The notes under the pieces are model-generated. The model ran no database searches. It saw nothing but the letters and a program-made list of their open reading frames with translations, and was not told where the DNA came from. The translations under genes and the position numbers were made by a program. 64,000 nt of DNA. It comes from DAOUJW01 sp965218945. GTDB lineage: Bacteria > Chloroflexota > Dehalococcoidia > Lucifugimonadales > UBA2985. Below are positions 17,153-26,040 of this stretch, one piece after another; positions within the stretch are counted from its first letter, which is position 1, and every line of letters starts with the position of its first letter. The stretch spans positions 248,001-312,000 of the forward strand of contig OZ244718.1 in assembly GCA_965218945.1 (NCBI GenBank). Reading direction: 5' to 3'.

Positions 17153-17929
17153 TCACTCCTGCAAGGAGGACAGGAAGCCGGACAGCCGACTGTTGAAGGA
17201 CTCCGGCTCCTCCCTGTGCACCTCGTGGCCGACGCCCGGGAACAGGTCCAACTCCGACCCCTGAATGGAATCTCGTATCATGTGGGCGTGCTCAAGACCG
17301 ACCCAGGCGTCCTCCTCGCCCTGGACTATCAGGGTAGGGCAGCGAATCGCCTCCAGCCTGTCGGTGGGGATGTTCCAACCGTGTTCGCAAAGCTGCTCCA
17401 CGCTGTCCACGTAGTCGGCCACCAGCCGCTCCCAGTAGGGGTCGCCGTGGTTTCGCGCCAGGGCGCGCTGGAGGCCGTCCGGGAGGCTGTCGGCCGGAGC
17501 CAGCTTCCGGGCCTCCTCCAAAGTTTTTTCGTCCAGGACTGCCTGGCCGCCTATGAGGGTCAGGGACCTCAGGTGGTCGGGGTACTCTCCAGCGATAATC
17601 AGCGACACGACAGCGCCGTCGCTGAACCCACACATGTGCGCCGGCGTCAGTCCCAGGCGCTGGAGCAGGGCCACGACATCCTCCGCGTCCTTCTCATAGA
17701 AGTTCTCGAAGGAGTCGCGGTGGTCAGACCCGCCGCAGCCCAGGAAGTCCGGGACAATCACCTGGTAGTCGGCGGCGAACTCGTTGATCTGATGGCGAAA
17801 GTGGGCGCGGCCTGTGCCCAGCGCGCCGTGAAGGAATACCAACGGAGGGCCATCTCCCTGCACAATGCAGTGCAGACGCCCGTGCTTTGCCATAACATCC
17901 ACCTCTCTGGGTTCGGGATTGGATGTCAT
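17153..17929 (-). CDS. Alpha/beta hydrolase
   Basis: 258 residues. The oxyanion segment is FLHGALGTG, the nucleophile elbow GFSDG (S103), the acid probably in VQGEEDAW and the base in GVGHEVHREEPE. Length and order match the epoxide hydrolase/carboxylesterase-like family. It acts on an ester or C-C bond in the cytoplasm; substrate not known. It lies upstream of the CoA-transferase gene with a 52-nt gap. Confidence 0.85.
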   Translation of the reverse strand: MTSNPEPREVDVMAKHGRLHCIVQGDGPPLVFLHGALGTGRAHFRHQINEFAADYQVIVPDFLGCGGSDHRDSFENFYEKDAEDVVALLQRLGLTPAHMCGFSDGAVVSLIIAGEYPDHLRSLTLIGGQAVLDEKTLEEARKLAPADSLPDGLQRALARNHGDPYWERLVADYVDSVEQLCEHGWNIPTDRLEAIRCPTLIVQGEEDAWVGLEHAHMIRDSIQGSELDLFPGVGHEVHREEPESFNSRLSGFLSSLQE

Positions 17930-17982
17930 TTTGCACCTCCCTGGCTAGCGTACCCTGCCGGGCTAAACGGCACGGGAAAGCC

Positions 17983-18378
17983 TCAGTCGCTCTCCCGAGG
18001 GTCTGGAACGTTTACCACCAGGAACTCGGTTGAGTTTCTGGCTACTATCAACTCCGCCGATTCCGTCTCGCTTAGGTTCTCCTCCACGTGGACGGTCTCA
18101 GGCGGCACGTACAGGAAGTCCCCGGCCTCTGCGATGAGGGATTTTTGAAGCCTCTCGCCGAAGTGGAACTTCAATTGGCCTTTTATCACGTAAATGCCGG
18201 ACTCGGCGCTACCGTGGTGGTGCGCTCCGCCCGCTCCCGGCGGCGACGATACGAACCCGATCCAGAGCCCCTTGCTGCCGCACAGATCGGGCGCCACAGC
18301 CGCCTGCCGAATCATGCCCGGCGTCTGCGCCGTGTTTTCACCACGCTGATCGGGCTTTATGAGCGCTATGTCTTCCAT
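17983..18378 (-). CDS. Cupin-domain protein
   Basis: 131 residues. Cupin motif 1 is PPGAGGAHHHGSAESGIYVIKG with two to three metal-binding His and a Glu. Motif 2 is AGDFLYVPPETVHVEEN, retaining Pro and His. Small stand-alone cupins may be metal enzymes or sensors. Function unknown; between a PIG-L gene and a hydrolase gene on one strand. Confidence 0.85.
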   Translation of the reverse strand: MEDIALIKPDQRGENTAQTPGMIRQAAVAPDLCGSKGLWIGFVSSPPGAGGAHHHGSAESGIYVIKGQLKFHFGERLQKSLIAEAGDFLYVPPETVHVEENLSETESAELIVARNSTEFLVVNVPDPRESD

Positions 18379-18385
18379 TGTTCTC

Positions 18386-19102
18386 CTAGTCCAGGCGGAA
18401 GTACCGGAATGCCTCCGCGTACTTCATGCCCTTGGCCTTGCCGTTCTCCTCGCGCCACATCCGCATGTACCGCTCTGCGTCCTCCGGCGTGACCTGGCTC
18501 TCGTGCCTCTTCAGCGCCTCTATGGCGATGTCGATGCTGTCCGTAACGTCGATCCACTTGGTGGCGTGCTCGCTGCGGTCCATCACAAGCAACTCCCTGA
18601 CCTTGTGAGGCTCCAGTCCCTCTTGGAGCAGCTCCGGGAATGTGAGCCTGTCCCGCGCCGCGGGGAACACCGCCGACAATGCGGCCTCACCGGCTGCGAA
18701 ATGGTCGGGGTGACCGATGTACTCCATGCTGTCCAGGGTGCGCGTCGGGCTAGTGGTGATGAGAATCTCCGGCTTGAACCTGCGTATCTGTCGAGTTATA
18801 TCCCTGCGAAGCTCCAAGGATGGTTGGAGCATGGCGTCTTCGTAGCCGAGGAAGACCACCTTCTTCAACCCCAGCGCCTCCCCGGCCGACAGCTGCTCGT
18901 CGCGGCGGATCTGCGCCAGCCGCTCGGAGGTCATCTCCGGATCGTCGCTGCCCTTGCTGCCGTCGGTGCAGACCACGTACACCACCTCCATGCCCTGCTT
19001 GCACCAGAGGGCCACCGTACCGGAGCATCCCCAGTCCGCATCGTCTGCGTGTGCGAACACCACCATTCCCCTCTCGGGCGTCTTCTCCTCTGCCATTAGC
19101 AA
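18386..19102 (-). CDS. PIG-L family deacetylase
   Basis: 238 residues. The metal motif is FAHADDADWGCSG (H18, D20-D21, D23; the usual HPDD with Ala for Pro). The second His-containing motif YIGHPDHFAAGEA is present. Members deacetylate N-acetylglucosaminyl compounds (LmbE/MshB/BshB group). The stop is 7 nt upstream of the cupin start, so these two are surely co-transcribed. Confidence 0.88.
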   Translation of the reverse strand: MLMAEEKTPERGMVVFAHADDADWGCSGTVALWCKQGMEVVYVVCTDGSKGSDDPEMTSERLAQIRRDEQLSAGEALGLKKVVFLGYEDAMLQPSLELRRDITRQIRRFKPEILITTSPTRTLDSMEYIGHPDHFAAGEAALSAVFPAARDRLTFPELLQEGLEPHKVRELLVMDRSEHATKWIDVTDSIDIAIEALKRHESQVTPEDAERYMRMWREENGKAKGMKYAEAFRYFRLD

Positions 19103-19366
19103 TGCACCTCCGGCGGTTTCTCAAATGAGGCCGTGTTGTCTAGCTGTGTATCTTGCTTTTGCCTGGACTGCGCCTGCGTTTCGCAGGCTGCCGACCGACC
19201 ATCGACTTGCTGGCGTTCCCCTATATCTAAAGGGGGGAACAGGATGTATGATGGAGACTGCGACCCTCTCGACCAAGTCTAGCTGCGCTCCGTACCAGGA
19301 TAACGTCACGGCGCGAGCCGACTTGACCCACATCAAATAATACATTGAAAACTCATAGCAGGCAAC

Positions 19367-20656
19367 TTGAGCGCCGAAGAACATAGCCAGGACATTTCAC
19401 CTGCTTCAAGGGTCTCAGCCGAAGTGGTGGACCAGCGCCAGCCCTCCTACTCCTGGGTGGTTATGGGCCAGCTGTGGGGAATGGACCTGATGAACGTGAT
19501 AGTGTTCTCCTCCATAGGAGTGCTGATTCCCTACTGGAGAGAGGAAATGGGTGTGACGCCGTTACAGGCCGGTATTCTGGGCGCTGCGGGGTTCCTCGGA
19601 TTTGGAGTGATGGCGCTGCCTGCGAGCATCTGGCTCACCCGGTACAACCCGCGACTGGTCACCCTGGTGACAACCGCGCTTATGGCGGTTATGGCCTTGG
19701 GCCAGGCCCTGGCTCCTACGGTTCTGCTCCTTATAGTAACCCGATTCTTCTTTGTACTGGTGTCGGTCTGCCGGATTCAGATGCAGGTCATCTTCATTCA
19801 GCAGTGGTTCCAGCCACGGCTGTACGCCATGATCAACAGCCTGGACTTCGGCAACCGATCCCTGGGTCAGACCCTTGGCGTAGCCGCCATTCCGCCGCTG
19901 ATAGGTCTGCTGGGGAGCTGGCGGAATTCCTACATAGCAGTGGCTATTGCCCTGGCAGGCCTCTCCGTCATATGGGTCTTCTTCGGCAGGGAGCGGCGTC
20001 GTACTCAGCAGGAGGGAGGCCCACCGCCGCAGGTGGGCAGCCCGGCCGGCGTCCTCCGACGCCACAAGGTGCTGTGGGTTATAGCCGGGTGCCAGATAGG
20101 AGCGGCCGTGGTCTTCGCCTCCTTCCTCACGTTCTATCCAACGTACGCCATAGACTCAATGGGTATCTCCAGAACGGTTGCCGGCCTTACAATGGGGCTC
20201 TTCTCAGTGGGATCGATGGTCGGGTCGCTGGCGGCCGGCCCCCTCTCCCAGATGATAGGGCGGAGGAAGCCCTTTATCTGGGCGCCGGGACTGGTGCTGC
20301 CCGTCTGCTACATAGCTCTGCTGCAAGTGGACTCCGTCACCTATGCGATGATGCTGCTCTTTCTGGCGGGCGTTTGCGCGATGGCAGTGCCTCCCATAAT
20401 AGCCACCATTCCCCTGGATATGCGACTGCCGCCCAGAGAGGTGGCGGTGGCTATCGGTCTGACGCGCACACTGTTCCCCTTCAGCGCGACCATTGGCCCG
20501 CTGGTGGTCGGAGCGATAGCGGGGATCACGGGGTCCCTGTTCACAGGCCTCCTGATAGTTTCGCCTATGGCGATCACGCTGTTCATAGGAGGCAAGCTCA
20601 TGCCGGAGACCGGTTCCAAGGGAGGCTGGCCGCCCCGGTCCAAAGGAAGCCACTAG
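19367..20656 (+). CDS. MFS transporter
   Basis: 429 residues from a TTG start; the first membrane helix (WVVMGQLWGMDLMNVIVFSSIG) begins around residue 28. Twelve helices, with a charged central loop (GRERRRTQQEGGPPPQ). Family motif remnants include GRRKPFIW after helix 8. Substrate not deducible. Divergent from the PIG-L operon; the 264-nt region between them has no other gene. Confidence 0.85.
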   Translation: MSAEEHSQDISPASRVSAEVVDQRQPSYSWVVMGQLWGMDLMNVIVFSSIGVLIPYWREEMGVTPLQAGILGAAGFLGFGVMALPASIWLTRYNPRLVTLVTTALMAVMALGQALAPTVLLLIVTRFFFVLVSVCRIQMQVIFIQQWFQPRLYAMINSLDFGNRSLGQTLGVAAIPPLIGLLGSWRNSYIAVAIALAGLSVIWVFFGRERRRTQQEGGPPPQVGSPAGVLRRHKVLWVIAGCQIGAAVVFASFLTFYPTYAIDSMGISRTVAGLTMGLFSVGSMVGSLAAGPLSQMIGRRKPFIWAPGLVLPVCYIALLQVDSVTYAMMLLFLAGVCAMAVPPIIATIPLDMRLPPREVAVAIGLTRTLFPFSATIGPLVVGAIAGITGSLFTGLLIVSPMAITLFIGGKLMPETGSKGGWPPRSKGSH

Positions 20657-20762
20657 GGTATACTCGGGCTGAGCCGATAATATCCCTTTTCCCTGTCATT
20701 CAAAGGTCTCCTGAAGTTGGCGAGAAGGGGAAACGCCTCCCAAGGACTGTACACCTGGGATC

Positions 20763-20787
20763 CCTTCCCCCGCAAGGCGGGGGAAGG
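20763..20787. terminator. Bidirectional-type hairpin between convergent genes
   Basis: An 11-bp G/C-rich stem (20763-20773 with 20777-20787) with a 3-nt loop between the convergent MFS and enoyl-CoA hydratase genes; no T tract. Confidence 0.45.
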
Positions 20788-20863
20788 TCAGAACCTGTCC
20801 CGTTCCCCGATCGGAGTCGAGGACAGGACTTGATACGGGAATGGGTTCAAAAAGCCCGCCCCT

Positions 20864-21721
20864 CTACGACTTCGGCGCGTCTCCCCTGAACGCAGCGTCC
20901 CTCTCGTCCTTGAATGCGCCCCAACCAGTCTCCTGGAGCCGCTGGCGGCGCTCCCTGGTGAGTCGGTCATCATCGGCGCTCTCGGAGAGGGCTTTGACGG
21001 CCGGATCGTCGCTATAGGCCAGACCCTCACGGAAGCCGGCGAGATCGTAGACGCGGTTAACCAGGAACTTGTTGCGCTGCACCGCGGCCGGGGGCAGAGC
21101 AGAGATCTTCTTCGCCCACGCCTCGGCCTCCTCCTGAAGCTGGTCCACCGGCACCACCTTGTTGACGATGCCCATCCTCAGAGCGTCCTGGGCGCCAATC
21201 TGCTCGCCCAGAAGGAGGACCTCCTTGGCGCTCTTGAGGCCCAGCATATAGGGCGTTATCAGGACGGGCGGAGAGCCGCCGTGACGAATCTGGATCTCGC
21301 CGAACCGGGCGTCCTCCGCGGCGATTGTGAAGTCGCACACTCCTGCGAACTCAAACCCCTGTCCGACGGCGTGTCCCCGGACCGCCGCTATGACCGGCTT
21401 GAGCAGCGACCATATCTTCATCTGGTTCTCCATCCCCCCCGGCGCGGGGTCGTCGTCCGGGTAGAGGTGGGAGTACAGATCCCCACCGGCGGTGAAGGCG
21501 CGGCCCGCTCCGGTGAGGATGACGGCCTTCACGTCGTCGTCGTCCTCTGCCCGCTCCAGCGCGGCGTACAGCAGCCGCTGGACGTTCTTGTTCATAGCGT
21601 TGAGCACCGTGGGGCGATTCAGGGTGATGCGAGCGAAGCCGTCCCCCTTCTCGTAGAGCACGTCGTCCGGCCCCGGCGGCGGTATCTCGATTCCATCCGG
21701 CGTCTTCTTTATCTCAACCAT
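20864..21721 (-). CDS. Enoyl-CoA hydratase/isomerase family protein
   Basis: 285 residues from the ATG at 21721 (AAAGGAGAAGT just upstream), not from the longer frame at 21787. Crotonase fold: oxyanion hole segments GRAFTAGGDLYSH and AVRGHAVGQGFEFAGVCD, with FTIAAEDARFGEIQIRHG where catalytic Glu would lie. It hydrates or isomerises an enoyl-CoA. The length and C-terminal tail are normal for the family. Substrate unknown; divergent from the aldehyde oxidoreductase gene. Confidence 0.88.
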   Translation of the reverse strand: MVEIKKTPDGIEIPPPGPDDVLYEKGDGFARITLNRPTVLNAMNKNVQRLLYAALERAEDDDDVKAVILTGAGRAFTAGGDLYSHLYPDDDPAPGGMENQMKIWSLLKPVIAAVRGHAVGQGFEFAGVCDFTIAAEDARFGEIQIRHGGSPPVLITPYMLGLKSAKEVLLLGEQIGAQDALRMGIVNKVVPVDQLQEEAEAWAKKISALPPAAVQRNKFLVNRVYDLAGFREGLAYSDDPAVKALSESADDDRLTRERRQRLQETGWGAFKDERDAAFRGDAPKS

Positions 21722-21952
21722 ACTTCTCCTTTGCTGGAAATTGATTGTTCGTGGTTCTGGTGCGGAGTATATCAGATTGCATTTCATCCTCCAATTACGG
21801 TTACTGTTCCCCCACCCGTTAGATAACTGTCTTAAGCGGGCTTGAGGGATTCAAAACTCAGCGTGATAGGTGTATGCTGGGGCCTAGATAAACAGTACCG
21901 ACGGTTTTCCCGTCAACCTGATATCAATGTGACGCCAAGGAGGTCTAAGTCG

Positions 21953-23839
21953 ATGACCGAGCAACTACCTGGAGGGTACACAGGCAGGATTCTACGTGTC
22001 GACCTGACCACCGAGAGGGTTTGGGTGGAGACACTGACCGCTGAAGAGTGCCGCTACTACCTGGGCGCGGCGGGCATAGGATACAAGATCCTCTGGGAGG
22101 AGGTGCCCCCTGAGGTCACCTGGGACCACCCTGACAACCGCCTGATACTGGCCTCCGGCCCACTGGCCGGGACCCCAGTGTGGGGCACGGGAAGCCTGAA
22201 CGTGGTCACTCGCGGCGCAATGACCAACGGGGCGGTTATGACCAACGCACAGGGCTTCTTTGGAGCCAACCTGAAGTACTGCGGCTACGATGCGCTGGTG
22301 CTCCAGGGCCAGGCAAGCAGGTGGGTGTACGTCTACATCAACGACGACGTTGTAGAGCTGCGTGACGCCTCCCATCTTCTGGGCAAGGACACGTGGGAGA
22401 TGCAGGACGACCTGCAGCGGGAGCACGGCCTGAGCGGCCACCAGATGAGCGTCTACGGCGTGGGGCCTGCCGGAGAAAAGGTTGTACGCTACGCCATAAT
22501 CGAAGGGGACTACGGCCACGTCGCCAGCAAGAACGGGTGCGGCGCGGTTATGGGCAAGAAGAACGTGAAGTGCGTGGCCATAGCCCGAGGTACGAAGGGT
22601 GTGAGCGTCCACGACACCGCCGGCTTGTACCAGGCTGCGGACATGATAGCCCACGAGCTAAAGCAGGGTAATACCTACTACTTCGGCACCCTCGGCTTTC
22701 CTGCCATGTGGCGAACTGGAATGCTTCCCACAAAGAACTACACCACCAACATCTATCCGGAGCCTGAGCGCGCGGACGAGTTCGATCCTCCAACATTCCG
22801 TCAGACATTCCACCATCGAGGCCACCAGTGCAGCGGTTGCGGCATGGCTGGACACTGCCACATGATGGTTGTGCCGGAGGGCCCTCGCAAGGGAACTCTG
22901 ATTGACGAGCCTGAGGCAGAGGGGCTGGCCGGATGCGGCGCCCAACTGGGTATCGTCGATCCGGTGGAGGTGTCCTGGCTCAACACCCAGGTGGACAAGG
23001 CGGGCGTGGACGTGAACGAGTGGGGCTGGCTCTGCGGCTGGGTGATGGAGTGCTACGAGAAAGGATACCTGACAAAGGAGCAGCTAGGCGGACTGGAGAT
23101 GAATTGGGGCGACGTTGAGGCCGCAGACAAGCTCCTCTGGATGGTCGCCAACAGGGAGGGCTTCGGAGACGTGCTAGCGGAGGGTGTAAAGCGGGCGGCG
23201 GAGCACGTTGGAGGCCCGGCCTACGATTGCGCCATCTTCGTCCACAAAGGCACCAGCCCCAGAAGCCACGACCATCGGAGCCGCTGGCAGGAGATGCTTG
23301 AAGGGGCCGTCGGCAACGTGGCTACCATTGAGACTCAACCGATGGTGCACCTTGAGGAGTACGGGTTGCCCACGTCTCACGACCCCTTTGATCCCGAAGC
23401 GGTGGCCTATATTGTTGGTTCCCTGGTCGGTCGGTTGCACTTCATCGACTCGCTGGGCATCTGCAAGTTCACGGCCAACACCTATAACGAACTGATATGT
23501 CAGGCCCTTAATGCGGCGACGGGTTGGAACTACACCAAGGAAGAGGCCATGACGTTCTGGAAGCGGTGCGCCAACATGTTCCGGCTATTCAATCTTCGGA
23601 ACGGCATAGGCCCGGAGTTGGAGAGGCCGTCGGAGAGGTACTGGTCGACGCCGATTGATGGCCCCGCGGCCGGGAAGAGCGCCAAGGAGAACTGGGATAC
23701 CCTGCTGAACACCTACTATGAGACCGTTGGTTGGGACCGGGCCTCCGGCAGGCCCTTCCCGGAAACCCTGCGCAACCTGGGACTGGGTCACCTGGTTCCC
23801 GAAATCTGGGGCGCAGAGGAGGCCAAGCTCAGCACCTAA
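21953..23839 (+). CDS. Aldehyde ferredoxin oxidoreductase family protein (tungsten-pterin)
   Basis: 628 residues from the ATG at 21953, preceded by AAGGAGGT. It begins GGYTGRILRVDLTTERV as AOR proteins do. The N-terminal domain has the pterin-binding ASGPLAGTPVWGTGS. The cluster motif CSGCGMAGHC near the middle and a later Cys (SLGICKF) fit the [4Fe-4S] ligands. AOR enzymes oxidise aldehydes to acids with ferredoxin in anaerobic or microaerobic cytoplasm. The first three cluster cysteines are spaced 2 and 5, not the classical 2 and 3, so it belongs to a side branch. No ferredoxin or sulfur-carrier gene is adjacent. Confidence 0.88.
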   Translation: MTEQLPGGYTGRILRVDLTTERVWVETLTAEECRYYLGAAGIGYKILWEEVPPEVTWDHPDNRLILASGPLAGTPVWGTGSLNVVTRGAMTNGAVMTNAQGFFGANLKYCGYDALVLQGQASRWVYVYINDDVVELRDASHLLGKDTWEMQDDLQREHGLSGHQMSVYGVGPAGEKVVRYAIIEGDYGHVASKNGCGAVMGKKNVKCVAIARGTKGVSVHDTAGLYQAADMIAHELKQGNTYYFGTLGFPAMWRTGMLPTKNYTTNIYPEPERADEFDPPTFRQTFHHRGHQCSGCGMAGHCHMMVVPEGPRKGTLIDEPEAEGLAGCGAQLGIVDPVEVSWLNTQVDKAGVDVNEWGWLCGWVMECYEKGYLTKEQLGGLEMNWGDVEAADKLLWMVANREGFGDVLAEGVKRAAEHVGGPAYDCAIFVHKGTSPRSHDHRSRWQEMLEGAVGNVATIETQPMVHLEEYGLPTSHDPFDPEAVAYIVGSLVGRLHFIDSLGICKFTANTYNELICQALNAATGWNYTKEEAMTFWKRCANMFRLFNLRNGIGPELERPSERYWSTPIDGPAAGKSAKENWDTLLNTYYETVGWDRASGRPFPETLRNLGLGHLVPEIWGAEEAKLST

Positions 23840-23863
23840 CTGGCGGCCTACCGACGAGCGGAG

Positions 23864-23950
23864 TCTGCCGGAGGATGAGACGTCCACGTTGAGAGCCTGG
23901 GCTACCCAGACAGTTCCCTCTCGGTACAGGACCACCTCAATAGTGCGCAT
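23864..23950 (-). pseudogene. Truncated HicB-like antitoxin start (copy 1)
   Basis: An ATG at 23950 opens MRTIEVVLYREGTVWVAQAL, then NVDVSSSG, the N-terminus of HicB-type antitoxins, but similarity ends as the frame runs toward the AOR stop. No HicA toxin is nearby. The upstream 24 nt are shared with copy 2 at 25035-25088. Confidence 0.45.
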
Positions 23951-24001
23951 TTCCACCCTTCTCGCACAAGTTTAGCACATTCGCAACCGCTGCCCTCTTG
24001 C

Positions 24002-24112
24002 AAAGACAGAGACCGCTCCTAAGAGCGGTCTCGACCCTACCGGCGAAGCGATAGGGGTGGTATGCAAGAGGCTATCCTGTTGAGTTGCATCTGTCAACGG
24101 CAACAAGACGCC
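24002..24112. repeat. Intergenic hairpin-bearing repeat, copy 1
   Basis: About 110 nt, near-identical to 25863-25973. It starts with a 10-bp perfect inverted repeat (GAGACCGCTC at 24009-24018 with 24023-24032), followed by CGACCCTACC and a conserved tail ending near GCATCTGTCAAC. Confidence 0.75.
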
Positions 24113-24240
24113 AGAGGTCTCTCCAGAACCGGGACTGAGATGGTGAACGCTGCCATTCATAGCCTTGCCAAGTTCGTCACCAGGTTGTAGACAAACCAGC
24201 CGTTATTCTGTACTCCCTTCTTAGGGGCAAGCCCCGTTTA

Positions 24241-25032
24241 TCAAATCTGCTCCCCGCAGTGCGGGCATATGTCCTTGCGCTCGGGCCGCTGCTGAACCTC
24301 TTGAATGAATCCGGATCCCAGAATCCCCGCCGGCAGTGCAAACAGCCCTACACCCAAAATCGCCATTGCTCCGGCCAGTACCCGTCCTGCTATAGTGACA
24401 GGGTAGACATCTCCGTAGCCCACCGTGGTTAGGGTGATGATTCCCCACCACATGGTTTCCGGGATGCTGGAAAACTTGTCGGGTTGAGCACCATGCTCTG
24501 CATAGAATACGAGGGAAGAGGCCAACAACAGAAGTAAGAGCAAGACCAGGATGACACTTAACAACTCGTCCTTCTTGGCCTGCACCACTAGAGCCAAGGT
24601 GCGGATGCCGGCGCTGTAGCGGCCCAACCGAGCGACGCGTCCCACTAGACGGGCTGCGCGCACTACTCGCAAATCTATCCCGGGGAGGTTGAGCAAAGCT
24701 ATGTAGAAAGGCAGAATAGCCATCAGGTCAAACAGGGCCAGAGGGGAAACGATGAACTTCAGCCGCCCTGCCACTGGGCGAGCGAACTTGGCGTCAGTAG
24801 TGCATGCCCATACACGCAACAGATACTCAACTGTGAAAACGGCAACGGACGCGGCCTCAAAGACGATAAAAGCTCTAGGCGAGATATTATTAATCTCCTC
24901 GACGGTTCCTGAAACCACAGCCACGATGTTCAAGACGATGAGGATGAAAAGGGACACCGACACCGACTTGCCAACTCGGCTGACGGGTTCCGTACCCAGA
25001 GCGTCGTTTATGGCTCTTTTCCAGGCAAGCAC
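24241..25032 (-). CDS. Voltage-gated potassium channel-like ion channel
   Basis: 263 residues. Six membrane segments with an Arg-rich S4 (LRVVRAARLVGRVARLGRY), a pore loop with the K+ selectivity filter TTVGYGD, then S6 (GAMAILGVGLFALPAGILGSG). The C-terminal tail ends with CPHCGEQI, half a zinc ribbon. It conducts K+ across the cytoplasmic membrane. The start is a GTG at 25032 without a clear ribosome site; a truncated HicB-like start lies immediately upstream. Confidence 0.9.
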   Translation of the reverse strand: MLAWKRAINDALGTEPVSRVGKSVSVSLFILIVLNIVAVVSGTVEEINNISPRAFIVFEAASVAVFTVEYLLRVWACTTDAKFARPVAGRLKFIVSPLALFDLMAILPFYIALLNLPGIDLRVVRAARLVGRVARLGRYSAGIRTLALVVQAKKDELLSVILVLLLLLLLASSLVFYAEHGAQPDKFSSIPETMWWGIITLTTVGYGDVYPVTIAGRVLAGAMAILGVGLFALPAGILGSGFIQEVQQRPERKDICPHCGEQI

Positions 25033-25034
25033 CG

Positions 25035-25088
25035 TTATGGTCCCCAGACCGTTCCCTCTCGGTATAGGGCCATCTCAATGGTACGCAT
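25035..25088 (-). pseudogene. Truncated HicB-like antitoxin start (copy 2)
   Basis: Seventeen codons (MRTIEMALYREGTVWGP then TAA) preceded by a ribosome site GAGGAGGT. It is the same gene start as at 23950. It runs directly into the channel gene 5' end. Confidence 0.4.
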
Positions 25089-25217
25089 CTCTTACCTCCT
25101 CGCGCCAGTTTAGCACATCCGTAATCGCCCCTTGACCGGCGGCCTCCCCTCGTGCGCTCCCGCGCCAGACTGCATCCTACCACCCAACTATGTGCTTGGG
25201 CGTATGGCCTTGCCCAG

Positions 25218-25847
25218 TTACCAACCGGCCGGCTTGGTGATGATGCCTACCTCGTCCATCAGGGTGTCGGGAAGCCGGCTTTGCCGCAGATGGCTCCTCC
25301 ACAGACGCCTGACGTATGTCGCGGAGTTGGCAAGGTCTCGTGGGCTCGGGTTGCGGGCGTCTGGATTAACCAGCGTTACCCGAAGGCCCAGATTGTCTCT
25401 CACATACTTCATTGCTGTCGCGAAGTCCGCATCATTGGACACGATTACGGCCTGCTCGTATTCCCCGCTGAACCCGTCAACCAGGAGGCGGGTGGCCAAG
25501 TTCACATCAGACCCCTTCTCCTCCGAGTCCCTGACCAGGACGTGGGTCGGCAACCCTGGCGCCGGCTCGGCCAGCGGACGACGCCTGACGCCGGAGCGGA
25601 AGGCTCCGTAGTAGGTCTCGAAGCCCGGCAGCGTGGCCAAGGCTCTCAGGTACGCCTGTTGTCGCTGGGGTTGAGCGGGATTGCCGGGACGGGCATCGAG
25701 TCGGGCGGTGAAGTAGCAGACCTTATTGATTGTGTCCTGGGGGAAGAGAGTTTCGGCTAATTTACGCAGATCCAGCCATCTGAACGGTGTGTCCTTGAGG
25801 GCGCGGTAGTAGAGGTTGAAGCCGTCAATGTAGACGTTTGTGATCAA
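25218..25847 (-). CDS. NYN-domain (LabA/DUF88-like) protein
   Basis: 209 residues. The PIN-like NYN fold is seen in NVYIDGFNLYYRAL (first Asp), KGSDVNLATRLLVDG (second Asp) and AVIVSNDADFATAMKYVRD (third and fourth Asp). NYN proteins are predicted metal-dependent RNases. Length is normal. It is a lone gene between the channel and the second copy of the hairpin repeat. Confidence 0.85.
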   Translation of the reverse strand: MITNVYIDGFNLYYRALKDTPFRWLDLRKLAETLFPQDTINKVCYFTARLDARPGNPAQPQRQQAYLRALATLPGFETYYGAFRSGVRRRPLAEPAPGLPTHVLVRDSEEKGSDVNLATRLLVDGFSGEYEQAVIVSNDADFATAMKYVRDNLGLRVTLVNPDARNPSPRDLANSATYVRRLWRSHLRQSRLPDTLMDEVGIITKPAGW

Positions 25848-25862
25848 TCGCTGCTCTATTGG

Positions 25863-25973
25863 AAAGACAGAGACCGCCTTCGAGGGCGGTCTCGACCCTA
25901 CCTCCGAAGCGATAGGGGTGGTACGTCAAAGGCTACCATGTTGAGTTGCATCTGTCAACCGCCCCAAGACGCC
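25863..25973. repeat. Intergenic hairpin-bearing repeat, copy 2
   Basis: Second copy of the 24002-24112 element, same orientation. Its inverted repeat keeps complementarity (GAGACCGCC...GGCGGTCTC) despite base changes in the arm and loop. Confidence 0.75.
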
Positions 25974-26040
25974 CGCTCCCCGTATGTGCTATGCTACGGA
26001 GGTATCTTTCAGGAAAACCCCGGTTACAGGAGGGTAGACT

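Noticed and set aside
19474..20889. 471-codon frame overlapping the MFS gene
   Set aside because: Arg/Pro/Gly-rich off-frame reading; the other frame has twelve membrane helices.
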